Positions 43,000-51,786 of a stretch of DNA of 64,000 nucleotides are shown one piece after another. Made by a program: the position numbers and the translations under genes. Source of the DNA: Blastomonas aquatica (GTDB lineage Bacteria > Pseudomonadota > Alphaproteobacteria > Sphingomonadales > Sphingomonadaceae); NCBI RefSeq assembly GCF_014639875.1, contig NZ_BMGD01000001.1, forward strand, positions 186,001 through 250,000, given 5' to 3'. The notes beneath the pieces were generated by a model that searched no databases, was not told where the DNA came from, and was given only the letters and a program-made list of their open reading frames with translations. The first letter of the stretch is position 1; each line of letters opens with the position of its first letter.

Positions 43000-43773
43000 A
43001 TGATGAACGCAAGCACCGGAACTACTGCAGACAGTAGCGTCACGAACGAAACGCGTAACGGAACGATCGACCCCAAAGAGGCCGCGCATTTCGGCAAGCT
43101 GGCGGCGGAGTGGTGGGATCCCAAGGGCGAATCGGCGATGCTGCACCGGCTGAACCCGGTGCGACTGGCCTATATCCGCGATGCGATCGATCATCATTGG
43201 CCAGACGCAGGCGCTGCGCGCAAGCCGCTGGCGGGCAAACGCGCGATCGATGTCGGCTGCGGCGCGGGTCTGCTGACCGAACCGCTCGCACGGCTGGGGG
43301 CAGAGGTCACCGGGCTGGACGCCGCCGCTGAAAACATCACCGCCGCTGCCGATCATGCCGCCGCCATGGGGCTGTACATCGATTATCGCCACAGGGACAT
43401 CGAGACGCTGGAGGGCGAGAGTTTCGACCTCGTCACCTCGATGGAGGTGATCGAGCATGTTACCGATCCGGCAACGTTCATCGCCGCGCTGGAACGCGCG
43501 CTGGCGCCCGGCGGGCTGATGGTGCTGTCTACTCCCAACCGCACGACGATGTCGTGGATCATGCTGGTCGAGGCCGCCGAACGACTGGGACAGGTGCCCC
43601 GCGGCACCCACGACTGGGACAAGTTCCTGACGCCCGAAGAACTGACCGCGCATTTGCAAGCAGCCGGTCTGCATGTGATCGACACCCGTGGCATCGCCTG
43701 GGACCCGCTCCAAGGTCTGCACCTGAGCGACAGTCTGGCGCTCAATTACCTGATGACGGTGGTGCGGGGTTAG
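43000..43773 (+). CDS. ubiG: Bifunctional ubiquinone biosynthesis O-methyltransferase
   Basis: 257 residues. SAM-dependent methyltransferase for two O-methylations in ubiquinone synthesis. FGKLAAEWWDPKGESAMLHRLNPVRLAYI is the UbiG N-terminal signature; AIDVGCGAGLLTEPLARLGAEVTGLD binds SAM; MEVIEHVTDPATF and STPNRT follow. Divergent from lysC; its stop overlaps that of hicB by three bases on the opposite strand. Confidence 0.95.
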   Translation: MMNASTGTTADSSVTNETRNGTIDPKEAAHFGKLAAEWWDPKGESAMLHRLNPVRLAYIRDAIDHHWPDAGAARKPLAGKRAIDVGCGAGLLTEPLARLGAEVTGLDAAAENITAAADHAAAMGLYIDYRHRDIETLEGESFDLVTSMEVIEHVTDPATFIAALERALAPGGLMVLSTPNRTTMSWIMLVEAAERLGQVPRGTHDWDKFLTPEELTAHLQAAGLHVIDTRGIAWDPLQGLHLSDSLALNYLMTVVRG

Positions 43774-43997
43774 GCAGCACGCACGCCGTGATATACTGGG
43801 CGGTAGCGGGGCTCAGGGACAGGAAAACCGTCAGCCTCAAGGCTTTCTACAAACGCCCCGATCGCAATCGCGACATCGGCAGCCGCAACTTCAGGCGTGG
43901 GACCATGGGCGCTGCAGTGCTTGAGGTCGGGCACGTCGGCGATCCAGCATCCGTCTTCGACAGACCAGAACAAATTTATGTGATAATGCGGGATCAT
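43770..43997 (-). CDS. HicB-like antitoxin
   Basis: 75 residues: MIPHYHINLFWSVEDGCWIADVPDLKHCSAHGPTPEVA matches the short HicB fold, including the YHINLFWS..DGCWIADVPDL core; there is no C-terminal DNA-binding domain. Its ATG overlaps the original hicA stop (ATGA). Because of the hicA frameshift it is now also the C-terminal part of a 156-residue frame starting at 44240. Antitoxin role inferred from family. Confidence 0.8.
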   Translation of the reverse strand: MIPHYHINLFWSVEDGCWIADVPDLKHCSAHGPTPEVAAADVAIAIGAFVESLEADGFPVPEPRYRPVYHGVRAA

Positions 43998-44240
43998 GCC
44001 TTGTCTTCCAGCGAAAGTCCGTTCGCTTCGATTATATCGATAAACTGGCGGACTTGATAGGGCTTGGCGGACTTGCCGTCCGGCTGGGCATTGATGCGAT
44101 CCATAATGCTTGAAGATGTGATGACTTCCTCTGACCCGGTCAAGCACGAAGCCATAGGCCGCGAGCAATCGTTCGAACTCGGCAAAGGTTAACGGACCGC
44201 CCCGCAGCATTTTTTCTTGCAGCTTGCCGATCCGGGTCAA
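43994..44240 (-). pseudogene. hicA toxin gene disrupted by a frameshift
   Basis: The first 45 codons encode a normal HicA start (MTRIGKLQEKMLRGG..., RVRGSHHIFKH with the active-site His). The family's continuation, MDRINAQPDGKSAKPYQVRQF, is found in the next frame from about 44107 and ends at the hicA stop at 43994. A small indel near 44105 is needed to explain this. Unrepaired, ribosomes starting at hicA would read into the hicB frame and make a HicA(N)-HicB fusion. It lies 11 bases after dnaB. Confidence 0.75.
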
Positions 44241-44251
44241 TGGGCCCTCCC

Positions 44252-45829
44252 CTACTCGTCCGACATCCCCGGCATATAGTCTTCCCGGGCCAAGTCACTG
44301 AACTTGGTGATTTCCGCCTCGAAGCGCAGCTGGACGTTGCCGGTGGAGCCGTGGCGCTGTTTGGCGACGATCACGGTCGCCTTGTTCGCGGTGGGGCTGA
44401 ACTTGTCCTCCCACTCCTGATACTTCTGGTTGATCTCTTCGTCCGCCGCGGTCTTGGGGTCCATGATCGGGCCGTCGGGCTTGACCATCAGGCGGTAATA
44501 TTCCTCTCGATAGATGAACAACACGATATCGGCGTCCTGCTCGATCGATCCGGATTCGCGCAGATCCGACAGCTGCGGGCGCTTGTCCTCGCGGCTTTCC
44601 ACCGCACGGCTGAGCTGCGACAGCGCCATCACCGGCACCTGCAGTTCCTTGGCGAGCGTCTTGAGACCGCGGCTGATCTCGGAAATCTCGTTGACGCGCC
44701 CCTCGTTGCGGCCCGTGCCCTGCAGCAGCTGGAGATAGTCGACGACGATAAAGCCGATGTCGTGCTTGCGCTTCAACCGCCGCGCGCGGGCGCGCAGCGC
44801 CGCGATCGTCAGACCGGGCGTATCATCGATGTACAAAGGCAGGTCTTCAAGCTCCTGCGATGCGGTGACCAGCCGCTGGAACTCGTTGCGCGCGATCTGG
44901 CCCATGCGCAGCTTTTCCGAGCTTATCCGCGACTGTTCGGCCAGAATACGCGTCGCCAGCTGGTCGGACGACATTTCGAGGCTGAAGAACGCGGTCTTGG
45001 CGCCGACATTCTTGTCGTCCTCGATCCCCGCTGCCTTGTCGAGCCGCCAGCGCGCTGCAGCGTTGAAGGCGATGTTGGTGGCGAGCGAGGTCTTGCCCAT
45101 GCCGGGCCGCGCCGCGAGGATCAGCAGATCCGACGGGTGCAGACCGCCGATCTTGGCGTTGAGGTCGGTCAGGCCGGTGGTCACCCCCGAAACATGCCCG
45201 CCGCTGTTCAGCGCCTTTTCAACCATGCCGAGTGCGGCGCCGATCGCGACGTTGAAATGCACCGCCCCGCCGCTCTCGCCCTCACCCTGGGAGACGTTGT
45301 ACAATGCGGCTTCAGCAAGCTCGATCTGCGCCATCGGGTCTACCGCTTCGCTGGTGTCCATCGCCTTGTCGACCAAGGTGCGTCCGACCTGGATCAACTC
45401 GCGCAGCAGCGCCAGGTTGTAGATCTGCTCGGCGAAATCACGCGCGCCGATCAGGCCGCCGGCATCGCCGGTCAGCCGCGCCAGATACCGCATGCCGCCC
45501 AGCTCGGACAGGCCCGCATCGCTTTCAAAGAACGGCTTCAACGTCACCGGGGTCACGGTCACGTTCTTGTCGATCAGTCGCATGATCTGCGCGTAAAGAC
45601 GCTGGTGAACGCTCTCGAAGAAATGCTCTGCCTTCAGCCGTGCGCCAACCTCTTCGGCAATGCGGTTATCGATCAGCAGCGCACCCAGGAACGCAGCCTC
45701 GGCCTCGATGTTGCGTGGCAGCCTGGCATCGGAGGTATCGCGCGCAGATGGAGCTGCGATCTGCGGCGGCAGGGCAGACGGTATCGCCGAGAGCGATGCG
45801 GCGGGATGGATCAGGGTGTCTTCAGGCAT
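44252..45829 (-). CDS. dnaB: Replicative DNA helicase DnaB
   Basis: 525 residues from ATG 45829; an open frame upstream lacks homology. Hexameric helicase that unwinds DNA at the replication fork. N-terminal primase-interaction domain LPRNIEAEAAFLGALLIDN, then the RecA-type domain with Walker A ARPGMGKTSLA, FFSLEMSSDQLATR, Walker B DIGFIVVDYLQLL, and SQLSRAVESREDKRPQLSDLRESGSIEQDAD. The N-terminus carries a family-typical, poorly conserved 35-residue extension. Confidence 0.97.
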   Translation of the reverse strand: MPEDTLIHPAASLSAIPSALPPQIAAPSARDTSDARLPRNIEAEAAFLGALLIDNRIAEEVGARLKAEHFFESVHQRLYAQIMRLIDKNVTVTPVTLKPFFESDAGLSELGGMRYLARLTGDAGGLIGARDFAEQIYNLALLRELIQVGRTLVDKAMDTSEAVDPMAQIELAEAALYNVSQGEGESGGAVHFNVAIGAALGMVEKALNSGGHVSGVTTGLTDLNAKIGGLHPSDLLILAARPGMGKTSLATNIAFNAAARWRLDKAAGIEDDKNVGAKTAFFSLEMSSDQLATRILAEQSRISSEKLRMGQIARNEFQRLVTASQELEDLPLYIDDTPGLTIAALRARARRLKRKHDIGFIVVDYLQLLQGTGRNEGRVNEISEISRGLKTLAKELQVPVMALSQLSRAVESREDKRPQLSDLRESGSIEQDADIVLFIYREEYYRLMVKPDGPIMDPKTAADEEINQKYQEWEDKFSPTANKATVIVAKQRHGSTGNVQLRFEAEITKFSDLAREDYMPGMSDE

Positions 45830-45966
45830 CCGGCCATATTCGCCGCTGCCGCTGTGGCGCGCAAGGCACTGGCACCAATAATCGTGTGGACAAGGCCGGG
45901 GACAGCCCGCCGCCCCGGTTTTTCCGCTTGCCCAGCCCCGGTGCATAGGCGAAAGACTGAGCTTCT

Positions 45967-46449
45967 ATGTCCAATCCGCGCATCATCCATGTCGAGCTCG
46001 ACGAGCAGACCATCTTGTGGCGCAACGCGGATATAGAGCAGGAACGGCGCATCGCCATTTTCGACTTGATCGAGGACAATTTCTTCAAGCCGCTGAAAGA
46101 CTATCCTGATGGCTATGCGGGGCCCTTCCGGTTGAGCCTTGCGGTTTATGAGGGACGGTTGGCGATCACGATCGCACGCGAAGACAGCACCCATCTGGAA
46201 ACGCTGGTGCTGGGGCTGGGTCGCTTCCGCCGCCCGATCCGCGAATATTTCGCGATCTGTGACAGCTATTACCAGGCGATCCGCAAGGCCACAGCACAGG
46301 AGATCGAAACGATCGACATGGCCCGGCGCGGCGTCCATAACGAGGCAGCCGAGCTGCTGGTCGAACGGCTGCAGGAAAAGATCGAGATCGATTTTCCCAC
46401 CGCACGGCGGCTGTTCACGCTGATCTGCGTGCTCCACATCAAGGGCTGA
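45967..46449 (+). CDS. UPF0262 family protein
   Basis: 160 residues matching UPF0262, an alphaproteobacterial family of unknown function: RNADIEQERRIAIFDLIEDN, GPFRLSLAVYEGRLAI, and YFAICDSYYQAIRKATAQEIETIDMARRGVHNEAAELL. Cytosolic. It is divergent from dnaB and leads into the GH25-cdd-dcd genes, which start 11 bases later. Confidence 0.9.
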   Translation: MSNPRIIHVELDEQTILWRNADIEQERRIAIFDLIEDNFFKPLKDYPDGYAGPFRLSLAVYEGRLAITIAREDSTHLETLVLGLGRFRRPIREYFAICDSYYQAIRKATAQEIETIDMARRGVHNEAAELLVERLQEKIEIDFPTARRLFTLICVLHIKG

Positions 46450-46460
46450 TTACTCCAGCC

Positions 46461-47153
46461 ATGCGCACCTCCACCCTGAAACGCTGGACCATCGGCTTTG
46501 GCCTGCTCGCGCTACTGATGGCGGTGCTGGGTGGATTGATCTGGGCCGGAATTACGAGCTGGGCTCCTTCGCGCGAGGAATATCCGGTCCAAGGGCTTTA
46601 TGTCAGCGCCGTCGATGGCGACCTGGCCTGGCCGACACTGGCGGCGATGGGGGCTGACTTTGCCTATATCCGCGCTAGCGCCGGGGGCTCGGCCCGCGAC
46701 GCGCGGTTTGCCGTCAACATCAAGGCCGCACGCGCCACCGCGATGCGGGTGGGCGCGGTGCACGAGTTCAGCCTGTGCGCAGGCGAGGCCCAGCAGGCCG
46801 AATTGTTCATCACCACCGTGCCACGCGACCCCGCGATGCTGCCTCCGGTGGTAAGCCTCGACATCGACGAGGCCTGCAAGGCACGCCCCGACCGGTCGAT
46901 GCTGCTGGGTGAGCTCAACACCTTCCTCAACCAGATCGAAAACCACAGCGGCAAACCTGCGCTGCTGCGGATTACGCCCGAGTTCGAAAGCGCCTATCAG
47001 GTCAGCGACGGTCTGGCCCGCACCGTCTGGCTGATCGGCGATTTTGTACCGCCCGATTATGCCGCCAAACGCTGGGTGATGTGGCAATCGAGCGACTTTT
47101 ACCGGATAAACGGCGCGCCTCAAGGCGTGCGATGGAATGTGGTGCGACCATGA
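46461..47153 (+). CDS. GH25 (lysozyme-like) family protein with altered catalytic residues
   Basis: 230 residues. An N-terminal membrane anchor (about 11-32) is followed by a GH25 barrel. Alignment by eye: the family's GVDVS becomes GLYVS, the ATEGG motif becomes ASAGG, and the catalytic DxE becomes DID (SLDIDEA). The usual acidic residues are thus missing or conservatively changed, so peptidoglycan cleavage is doubtful. IRASAGGSARDARFAVNIKAAR and WQSS near the end still mark the family. ATGA overlap with cdd. Confidence 0.75.
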   Translation: MRTSTLKRWTIGFGLLALLMAVLGGLIWAGITSWAPSREEYPVQGLYVSAVDGDLAWPTLAAMGADFAYIRASAGGSARDARFAVNIKAARATAMRVGAVHEFSLCAGEAQQAELFITTVPRDPAMLPPVVSLDIDEACKARPDRSMLLGELNTFLNQIENHSGKPALLRITPEFESAYQVSDGLARTVWLIGDFVPPDYAAKRWVMWQSSDFYRINGAPQGVRWNVVRP

Positions 47154-47608
47154 GCGATGACCAGACGACCGGCGATCAGACCCGCGAGCTGCTGGAGGCC
47201 GCGCGTGCAGCAGCCCTGACGGCCTATGCGCCTTATTCGGGATTTCATGTCGGGGCGGCGTTCCGTTTCGATGATGGCACGGTGGTGACCGGCAGCAATT
47301 TCGAGAATGCGAGCTATGGCCTGGCGATCTGCGCGGAAACCAGCGCGGCGATTGCCGCCAACTTGCAGGGCCGCCGCACCGGGCTGATCGAGGTCGCGAT
47401 CATGGGTGGGCCGCTGGGTGAAGACGGCGCGCTATCACCGACCGCCGCCCCCGTTACCCCCTGCGGTCGCTGCCGCCAGGTGATGAATGAACTGGCGCAA
47501 CTGGGCGGCACCGATCCCATCGTCTATTCGGGCCATGCCACCGGCTGGATCGAACACCGGCTTTCGGTGCTCTTGCCAGCCGCCTTCGGTCCGGCCAATC
47601 TGGCCTGA
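47150..47608 (+). CDS. cdd: Cytidine deaminase
   Basis: 152 residues. Converts (deoxy)cytidine to (deoxy)uridine in pyrimidine salvage. Zinc and catalytic motifs are CAETSAA (Cys and the proton-shuttle Glu) and [21 protein letters not shown] and [10 protein letters not shown] bind substrate. ATG 47150 overlaps the previous stop (ATGA). Its neighbour dcd is also a cytosine-nucleotide deaminase. Confidence 0.95.
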   Translation: MSDDQTTGDQTRELLEAARAAALTAYAPYSGFHVGAAFRFDDGTVVTGSNFENASYGLAICAETSAAIAANLQGRRTGLIEVAIMGGPLGEDGALSPTAAPVTPCGRCRQVMNELAQLGGTDPIVYSGHATGWIEHRLSVLLPAAFGPANLA

Positions 47609-47640
47609 ATTTCCCTTTTTCGGCAGGAGCAGAACCAGCC

Positions 47641-48195
47641 ATGTCCATCCTTTCCGACAAATGGATCCGCACCCAGGCGCAGGAAAACGGCATGATCGAG
47701 CCGTTCGTCGAGGCCCAGCGGCGCGACGGCTGCATTTCCTATGGCCTATCGTCCTATGGCTATGACGCCCGGGTGGCGGACGAGTTCAAAATCTTCACCA
47801 ACGTCAATTCCTCGGTGGTCGACCCCAAGCAGTTCGATCCCAACAGTTTTGTCGACCGCAAGACCGATGTCTGCATCATTCCGCCCAACAGCTTCGCGCT
47901 GGCGCGTACGGTCGAGTATTTCCGCGTGCCACGCGACGTGCTGGTGATCTGCCTGGGCAAATCGACCTATGCGCGCTGTGGGATCATCGTCAACGTCACC
48001 CCGCTCGAGCCCGGCTGGGAGGGGCATGTGACGCTGGAGTTCAGCAACACCACCCCGTTGCCCGCCAAGATCTATGCCAATGAAGGCGCATGCCAGTTCC
48101 TGTTCCTCAAGGGCAACGAGCCGTGCGAAACGAGCTATGCCGACCGTGCGGGCAAATATATGGGCCAGCGCGGCGTGACACTTCCCAAGCTTTGA
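47641..48195 (+). CDS. dcd: dCTP deaminase
   Basis: 184 residues, normal for the Dcd/dUTPase superfamily. Deaminates dCTP to dUTP, later cleaved by Dut (18418-18882) for dTMP synthesis. [55 protein letters not shown] (catalytic Glu in the HVTLEFSN segment) and [11 protein letters not shown] are diagnostic. Follows cdd after 32 bases, with GGCAGGAG upstream. Confidence 0.97.
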   Translation: MSILSDKWIRTQAQENGMIEPFVEAQRRDGCISYGLSSYGYDARVADEFKIFTNVNSSVVDPKQFDPNSFVDRKTDVCIIPPNSFALARTVEYFRVPRDVLVICLGKSTYARCGIIVNVTPLEPGWEGHVTLEFSNTTPLPAKIYANEGACQFLFLKGNEPCETSYADRAGKYMGQRGVTLPKL

Positions 48196-48238
48196 CCCAC
48201 AATCCGCCGACAATCACAAAAAAATCAGGAGAGAGCCG

Positions 48239-49423
48239 ATGTCAGCCAGAGAAAACCGTGAATTCGATGTAATCGTCTATGGTGCCAGCGGCTTTACCGG
48301 ACGGCTGGTCGCCGAATATCTGCAAACCGCTTATGGACAGGGTGACGATGCACCCAAATGGGCGGTCGCGGCGCGCTCGGCGGAGAAGATGACCGCTGTG
48401 CTTGCCGAGATGGGCCTGCCCGCCGATACGCCGGTGATCGTCGCGGATGCCGACGAGCCCGAGACCATCGCGGATATGGCCAAGCGCACCAGGGTCGTGC
48501 TCACCACGGTCGGCCCCTACCAGCTTTATGGCGAGCCTCTGGTCGCTGCCTGCGCCGAACACGGCACCAATTATGTCGACCTGTGCGGCGAGCCCGCCTG
48601 GATGCGCCAGATGATCGACAAGTACGACGCGGCAGCCAAGGCGAGCGGCGCACGGATCGTATTCTCGACCGGCTTCGATTCGATCCCGTTCGATCTGGGC
48701 GTGCTGATGCTGCAGAAGGAATGCGTCGCCCGCTTCGGCAAGCCCGCGCCGCGCATCAAAGGCCGGGTCCGGGCGATGCAGGGCACCTTCTCGGGCGGCA
48801 CCGCCGCCTCGCTTAAGGCGACGATGGCCGCGGCTGCCAAGGACCCGGCGGTTCTGGGCTATCTGGTCAACCCGTTCAGCCTGGCGAACGGCTTCGAGGG
48901 CCCTGCCCAGCCCAAGGGCAACAAGCCTGAGCATGACGATGCGCTCGGCAGCTGGGCCGCGCCGTTCATCATGGCACCGATCAACACCAAGAACGTCCAC
49001 CGCACCAACGCGCTGCTCGGCCATGCCTATGGCCAGGATTTCGTCTATGACGAGATGATGCTGACCGGCCCCGGCGAAAAGGGCGAGGCAATCGCCAAGC
49101 ATCTGGCGACCACCGACATGATGGGCGGTGAAGGCGGACCCAAGCCCGGCGAAGGCCCGAGCAAGGAAGAACGCGAGAACGGCTTCTACGACGTGCTGTT
49201 CATTGCCGAGATGCCCGATGGCGAAATGCAAAAATATGGCGTCAAGGGCGACAAGGACCCGGGCTATGGGTCAACCTCCAAGATGATCGCCGAAAGCGCC
49301 TTGTGCCTGGTGCAGGACGTGCCCGAGGGCGCGGGTGGAATCACCACCCCCGGCGCGGTGCTGGGCGAGCATCTGGTCAAGCGCCTGGTCGCCAGGGCGG
49401 GCCTCAGCTTTGCTGCGGAATGA
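48239..49423 (+). CDS. Saccharopine dehydrogenase / trans-acting enoyl reductase family protein
   Basis: 394 residues. NAD(P)-binding N-terminus VIVYGASGFTGRLVAEYL, then GPYQLYGEPLVAACAEHGTNYVDLCGEPAWMRQMIDKY, characteristic of saccharopine dehydrogenase-like oxidoreductases that include mycobacterial trans-acting enoyl reductases. In these bacteria it is probably a lipid or unknown-substrate reductase rather than a lysine enzyme. GGAGAGAGCCG precedes the ATG. An inverted repeat follows the stop. Confidence 0.88.
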   Translation: MSARENREFDVIVYGASGFTGRLVAEYLQTAYGQGDDAPKWAVAARSAEKMTAVLAEMGLPADTPVIVADADEPETIADMAKRTRVVLTTVGPYQLYGEPLVAACAEHGTNYVDLCGEPAWMRQMIDKYDAAAKASGARIVFSTGFDSIPFDLGVLMLQKECVARFGKPAPRIKGRVRAMQGTFSGGTAASLKATMAAAAKDPAVLGYLVNPFSLANGFEGPAQPKGNKPEHDDALGSWAAPFIMAPINTKNVHRTNALLGHAYGQDFVYDEMMLTGPGEKGEAIAKHLATTDMMGGEGGPKPGEGPSKEERENGFYDVLFIAEMPDGEMQKYGVKGDKDPGYGSTSKMIAESALCLVQDVPEGAGGITTPGAVLGEHLVKRLVARAGLSFAAE

Positions 49424-49431
49424 AGATGGAC

Positions 49432-49454
49432 ATCCTCCCGCTCGACGGGAGGAT
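49432..49454 (+). terminator. Stem-loop after the enoyl-reductase-like gene
   Basis: ATCCTCCCG (49432-49440), loop CTCGA, CGGGAGGAT (49446-49454), then TTC. A 9-bp perfect stem nine bases past the stop codon; the T-run is short. May instead be another GC-rich dispersed repeat. Confidence 0.45.
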
Positions 49455-49566
49455 TTCAGGCGATTGCTGCACCTGCGAACAACTGCAGGTTGCACTTTGC
49501 GTCAATAGGCGCATATAGCTGCGGCTTGGGGCACCGCACGACACAGATAGAAGAATCGAACGCGAC

Positions 49567-50340
49567 ATGCTGAAGGCCTTGCTGCGCAGGAAGCCAAGAC
49601 CGGCTGCCCCCATCGACACCGCCACGCTGCCCGAGGGTCGGCGTGTCTATGCCATTGGTGATATCCACGGTCGACGCGACCTGCTCGACCAGCTGCTCGA
49701 CCAGATTGCCCAAGACGACCACGCGCGCGGTTCTGCCGATACCCATATCGTCTTTCTGGGCGATCTGATGGACCGCGGCCCCGACAGCGCAGGTGTGATC
49801 GACCGCGCCATCGAACTGTCGCAGACGCTGGGCGACAACGTCCATTTCCTAATGGGCAACCATGAGGAAGTGTACCTGGGCGCGGCATCGGGTGACGAGA
49901 AATTGGTGCGCTTCTTCTGCAAGATCGGCGGGCGCGAGACGATCCTGAGCTATGACATCACGCCCCAGGACTATAACGAACTGAGCATCGAGGAGCTGGC
50001 CGCACGGATGCCGGCGCTTCTGACCTCCAGGCATGTCGAATTCGTTTCCGGTTTCAAGGACCGGATCGTGATGGGCGACTATGCCTTCGTCCATGCCGGT
50101 GTCCGCCCCGGCGTGCCGATCGACGAGCAGCGGCCCAAGGATCTGCGCTGGATCCGCGAGGATTTCATCATGGATGAGGCTCCGCACGACAAATTGATCG
50201 TCCATGGCCACACCATCACCGATGATGTCGAGGAATGCTCCAACCGCATCGGCATCGACACCGGCGCGTATATGAGCGGAATGCTCACCGCGCTGGGGCT
50301 CGAAGGCGGCAACCGCTGGTATCTCAAGACCGGCCGGTGA
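49567..50340 (+). CDS. Metallophosphoesterase, serine/threonine protein phosphatase-like
   Basis: 257 residues. Calcineurin-like signatures: GDIHG at 31-35, GDLMDRG at 65-71, GNHE at 97-100, later HAGVRPG and VHGHT. These bind a dimetal centre. Closest to bacterial PrpA/ApaH-like PPP phosphatases; the protein or nucleotide substrate is unknown. ATG at 49567, with no strong SD. Monocistronic by layout. Confidence 0.9.
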   Translation: MLKALLRRKPRPAAPIDTATLPEGRRVYAIGDIHGRRDLLDQLLDQIAQDDHARGSADTHIVFLGDLMDRGPDSAGVIDRAIELSQTLGDNVHFLMGNHEEVYLGAASGDEKLVRFFCKIGGRETILSYDITPQDYNELSIEELAARMPALLTSRHVEFVSGFKDRIVMGDYAFVHAGVRPGVPIDEQRPKDLRWIREDFIMDEAPHDKLIVHGHTITDDVEECSNRIGIDTGAYMSGMLTALGLEGGNRWYLKTGR

Positions 50341-50428
50341 TGAGGCCGGGCGAGGCCGGCTGAACATGATGCGATAATCGTATACATCACCGCTTGCACT
50401 GGCCGATAAGTTGCGCCAGCTTGCGCCG

Positions 50429-51730
50429 ATGCAAAAATTCGCCACGCTGGTCGCAGCCTTCGCCCTGTTCTCCATCCCTGCCCATGCCGAGGTCGAGACC
50501 GACGCAGGCCGGTTACGCGCCGATGTGGAAAAGCTGGTCAGCTTCGGCACCCGGCACACGCTGTCTTCGCCCGACCATCCCACGCGCGGCATTGGCGCAG
50601 CCCGGCGCTGGGCGGCATCCGAGTTCGCACGGATCGGCAAGGCGTGCGGCGGGTGCGTCACTGTCGAACAGATCGACCGGCGCTTCACCGGACCGCGTGC
50701 GCCCAATGGCGTCAACGTCGTCAATGTGCTGGGGGTCCAGCAGGGCACCGGCAACCCCGACGACATCATCATCATCTCCGCACACATCGACAGCCGCGTA
50801 TCGAATGTCGCCGATTTCACCACTGACGCGCCGGGTGCGAATGACGACGCATCGGGGGTGGCGCTAGTGCTCGAAGCCGCGCGCGTCCTGAGCAAGCAGA
50901 AGTACGCTCCAACCATCATCTATGCGGTGCTTTCGGGCGAGGAGCAGGGCCTGTGGGGCGGACGGATGATCGCCGAAACCGCCCGCGCGCGCGGTTGGCA
51001 GGTGCGCGCGCTGCTCAACAATGACATCGTCGGCAACACCGAAGGCCAGGATGGCAGAAAGGTGACCGACCGGGTGCGGGTGTTTTCCGAAGGCATCCGC
51101 GCATCCGAATCGATGACCGAAGCGATGGCGCGGCGTGGCAGCGGCGGCGAAGACGACGGCCCGTCACGCGCGCTGATGCGGGCGGCACAGCGCGTCGGCA
51201 AGGCGCAGAGCGACATTGGTCTCGAGGTCTTCGGCGTCCGCAGGCCTGACCGGTTCTCACGCGGTGGCGACCATCTGCCAGCGTTGGAACTGGGCTATCC
51301 CGCGATCCGCTTCACCGTGGGGGTCGAAAACTACGACCACCAGCACCAGGATATCCGCACCGAAGGGGACCGCAAGTTCGGTGATACGATCGACGAGATG
51401 GATTTCTCCTATCTGGCGCGGGTCACCGCGCTCAATGTCGCGGTGATTCGCGAACTGGCCACTGCGCCTGCGGCGCCGGCCAGTGCGATGCTGGGCGGGG
51501 CGCTGACATCGGACACGCAGGTCACCTGGGCCGAAGTTCCAGGTGCCGCGCGCTACAAGGTCTATTGGCGCAGGGCAGATGCGCGCGACTGGGAAAAGTC
51601 GCAGGAAACCACCGATACCAAGCTGACCTTGCCGGGCGTGATCGTTGACGACCACTTCGCGGGAGTGGCGGCGATTTCGGAGAACGGCGCGGAAAGCGTG
51701 ATCACCTTCGCCGGGCTGCCACCCCGGTGA
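50429..51730 (+). CDS. Secreted M28 family metallopeptidase
   Basis: 433 residues from ATG 50429 (a TTG 18 bases upstream is the alternative). Signal peptide (about 1-20, ...IPAHA-EVE). The co-catalytic zinc aminopeptidase motifs are ISAHIDSR, GANDDASGVALVLEAARVL, SGEEQGLWGG and the later HYDHQHQD-like ENYDHQHQD. The last ~80 residues (TSDTQVTWAEVPGAARYKVYWRR) resemble a fibronectin type III module. Likely a periplasmic or secreted aminopeptidase. Confidence 0.9.
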   Translation: MQKFATLVAAFALFSIPAHAEVETDAGRLRADVEKLVSFGTRHTLSSPDHPTRGIGAARRWAASEFARIGKACGGCVTVEQIDRRFTGPRAPNGVNVVNVLGVQQGTGNPDDIIIISAHIDSRVSNVADFTTDAPGANDDASGVALVLEAARVLSKQKYAPTIIYAVLSGEEQGLWGGRMIAETARARGWQVRALLNNDIVGNTEGQDGRKVTDRVRVFSEGIRASESMTEAMARRGSGGEDDGPSRALMRAAQRVGKAQSDIGLEVFGVRRPDRFSRGGDHLPALELGYPAIRFTVGVENYDHQHQDIRTEGDRKFGDTIDEMDFSYLARVTALNVAVIRELATAPAAPASAMLGGALTSDTQVTWAEVPGAARYKVYWRRADARDWEKSQETTDTKLTLPGVIVDDHFAGVAAISENGAESVITFAGLPPR

Positions 51731-51786
51731 TTTCGCCCGGACGCACCACCCTGTTCATGGAGACCGGGACGCTGTAGGGAGACCGT

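Noticed and set aside
43994-44240. Intact HicAB toxin-antitoxin system
   Set aside because: The conserved second half of HicA is out of frame with the first half, so the toxin is not intact as sequenced.
44240-46036. 598-codon plus-strand frame opposite dnaB
   Set aside because: Antisense shadow; dnaB motifs are unambiguous.
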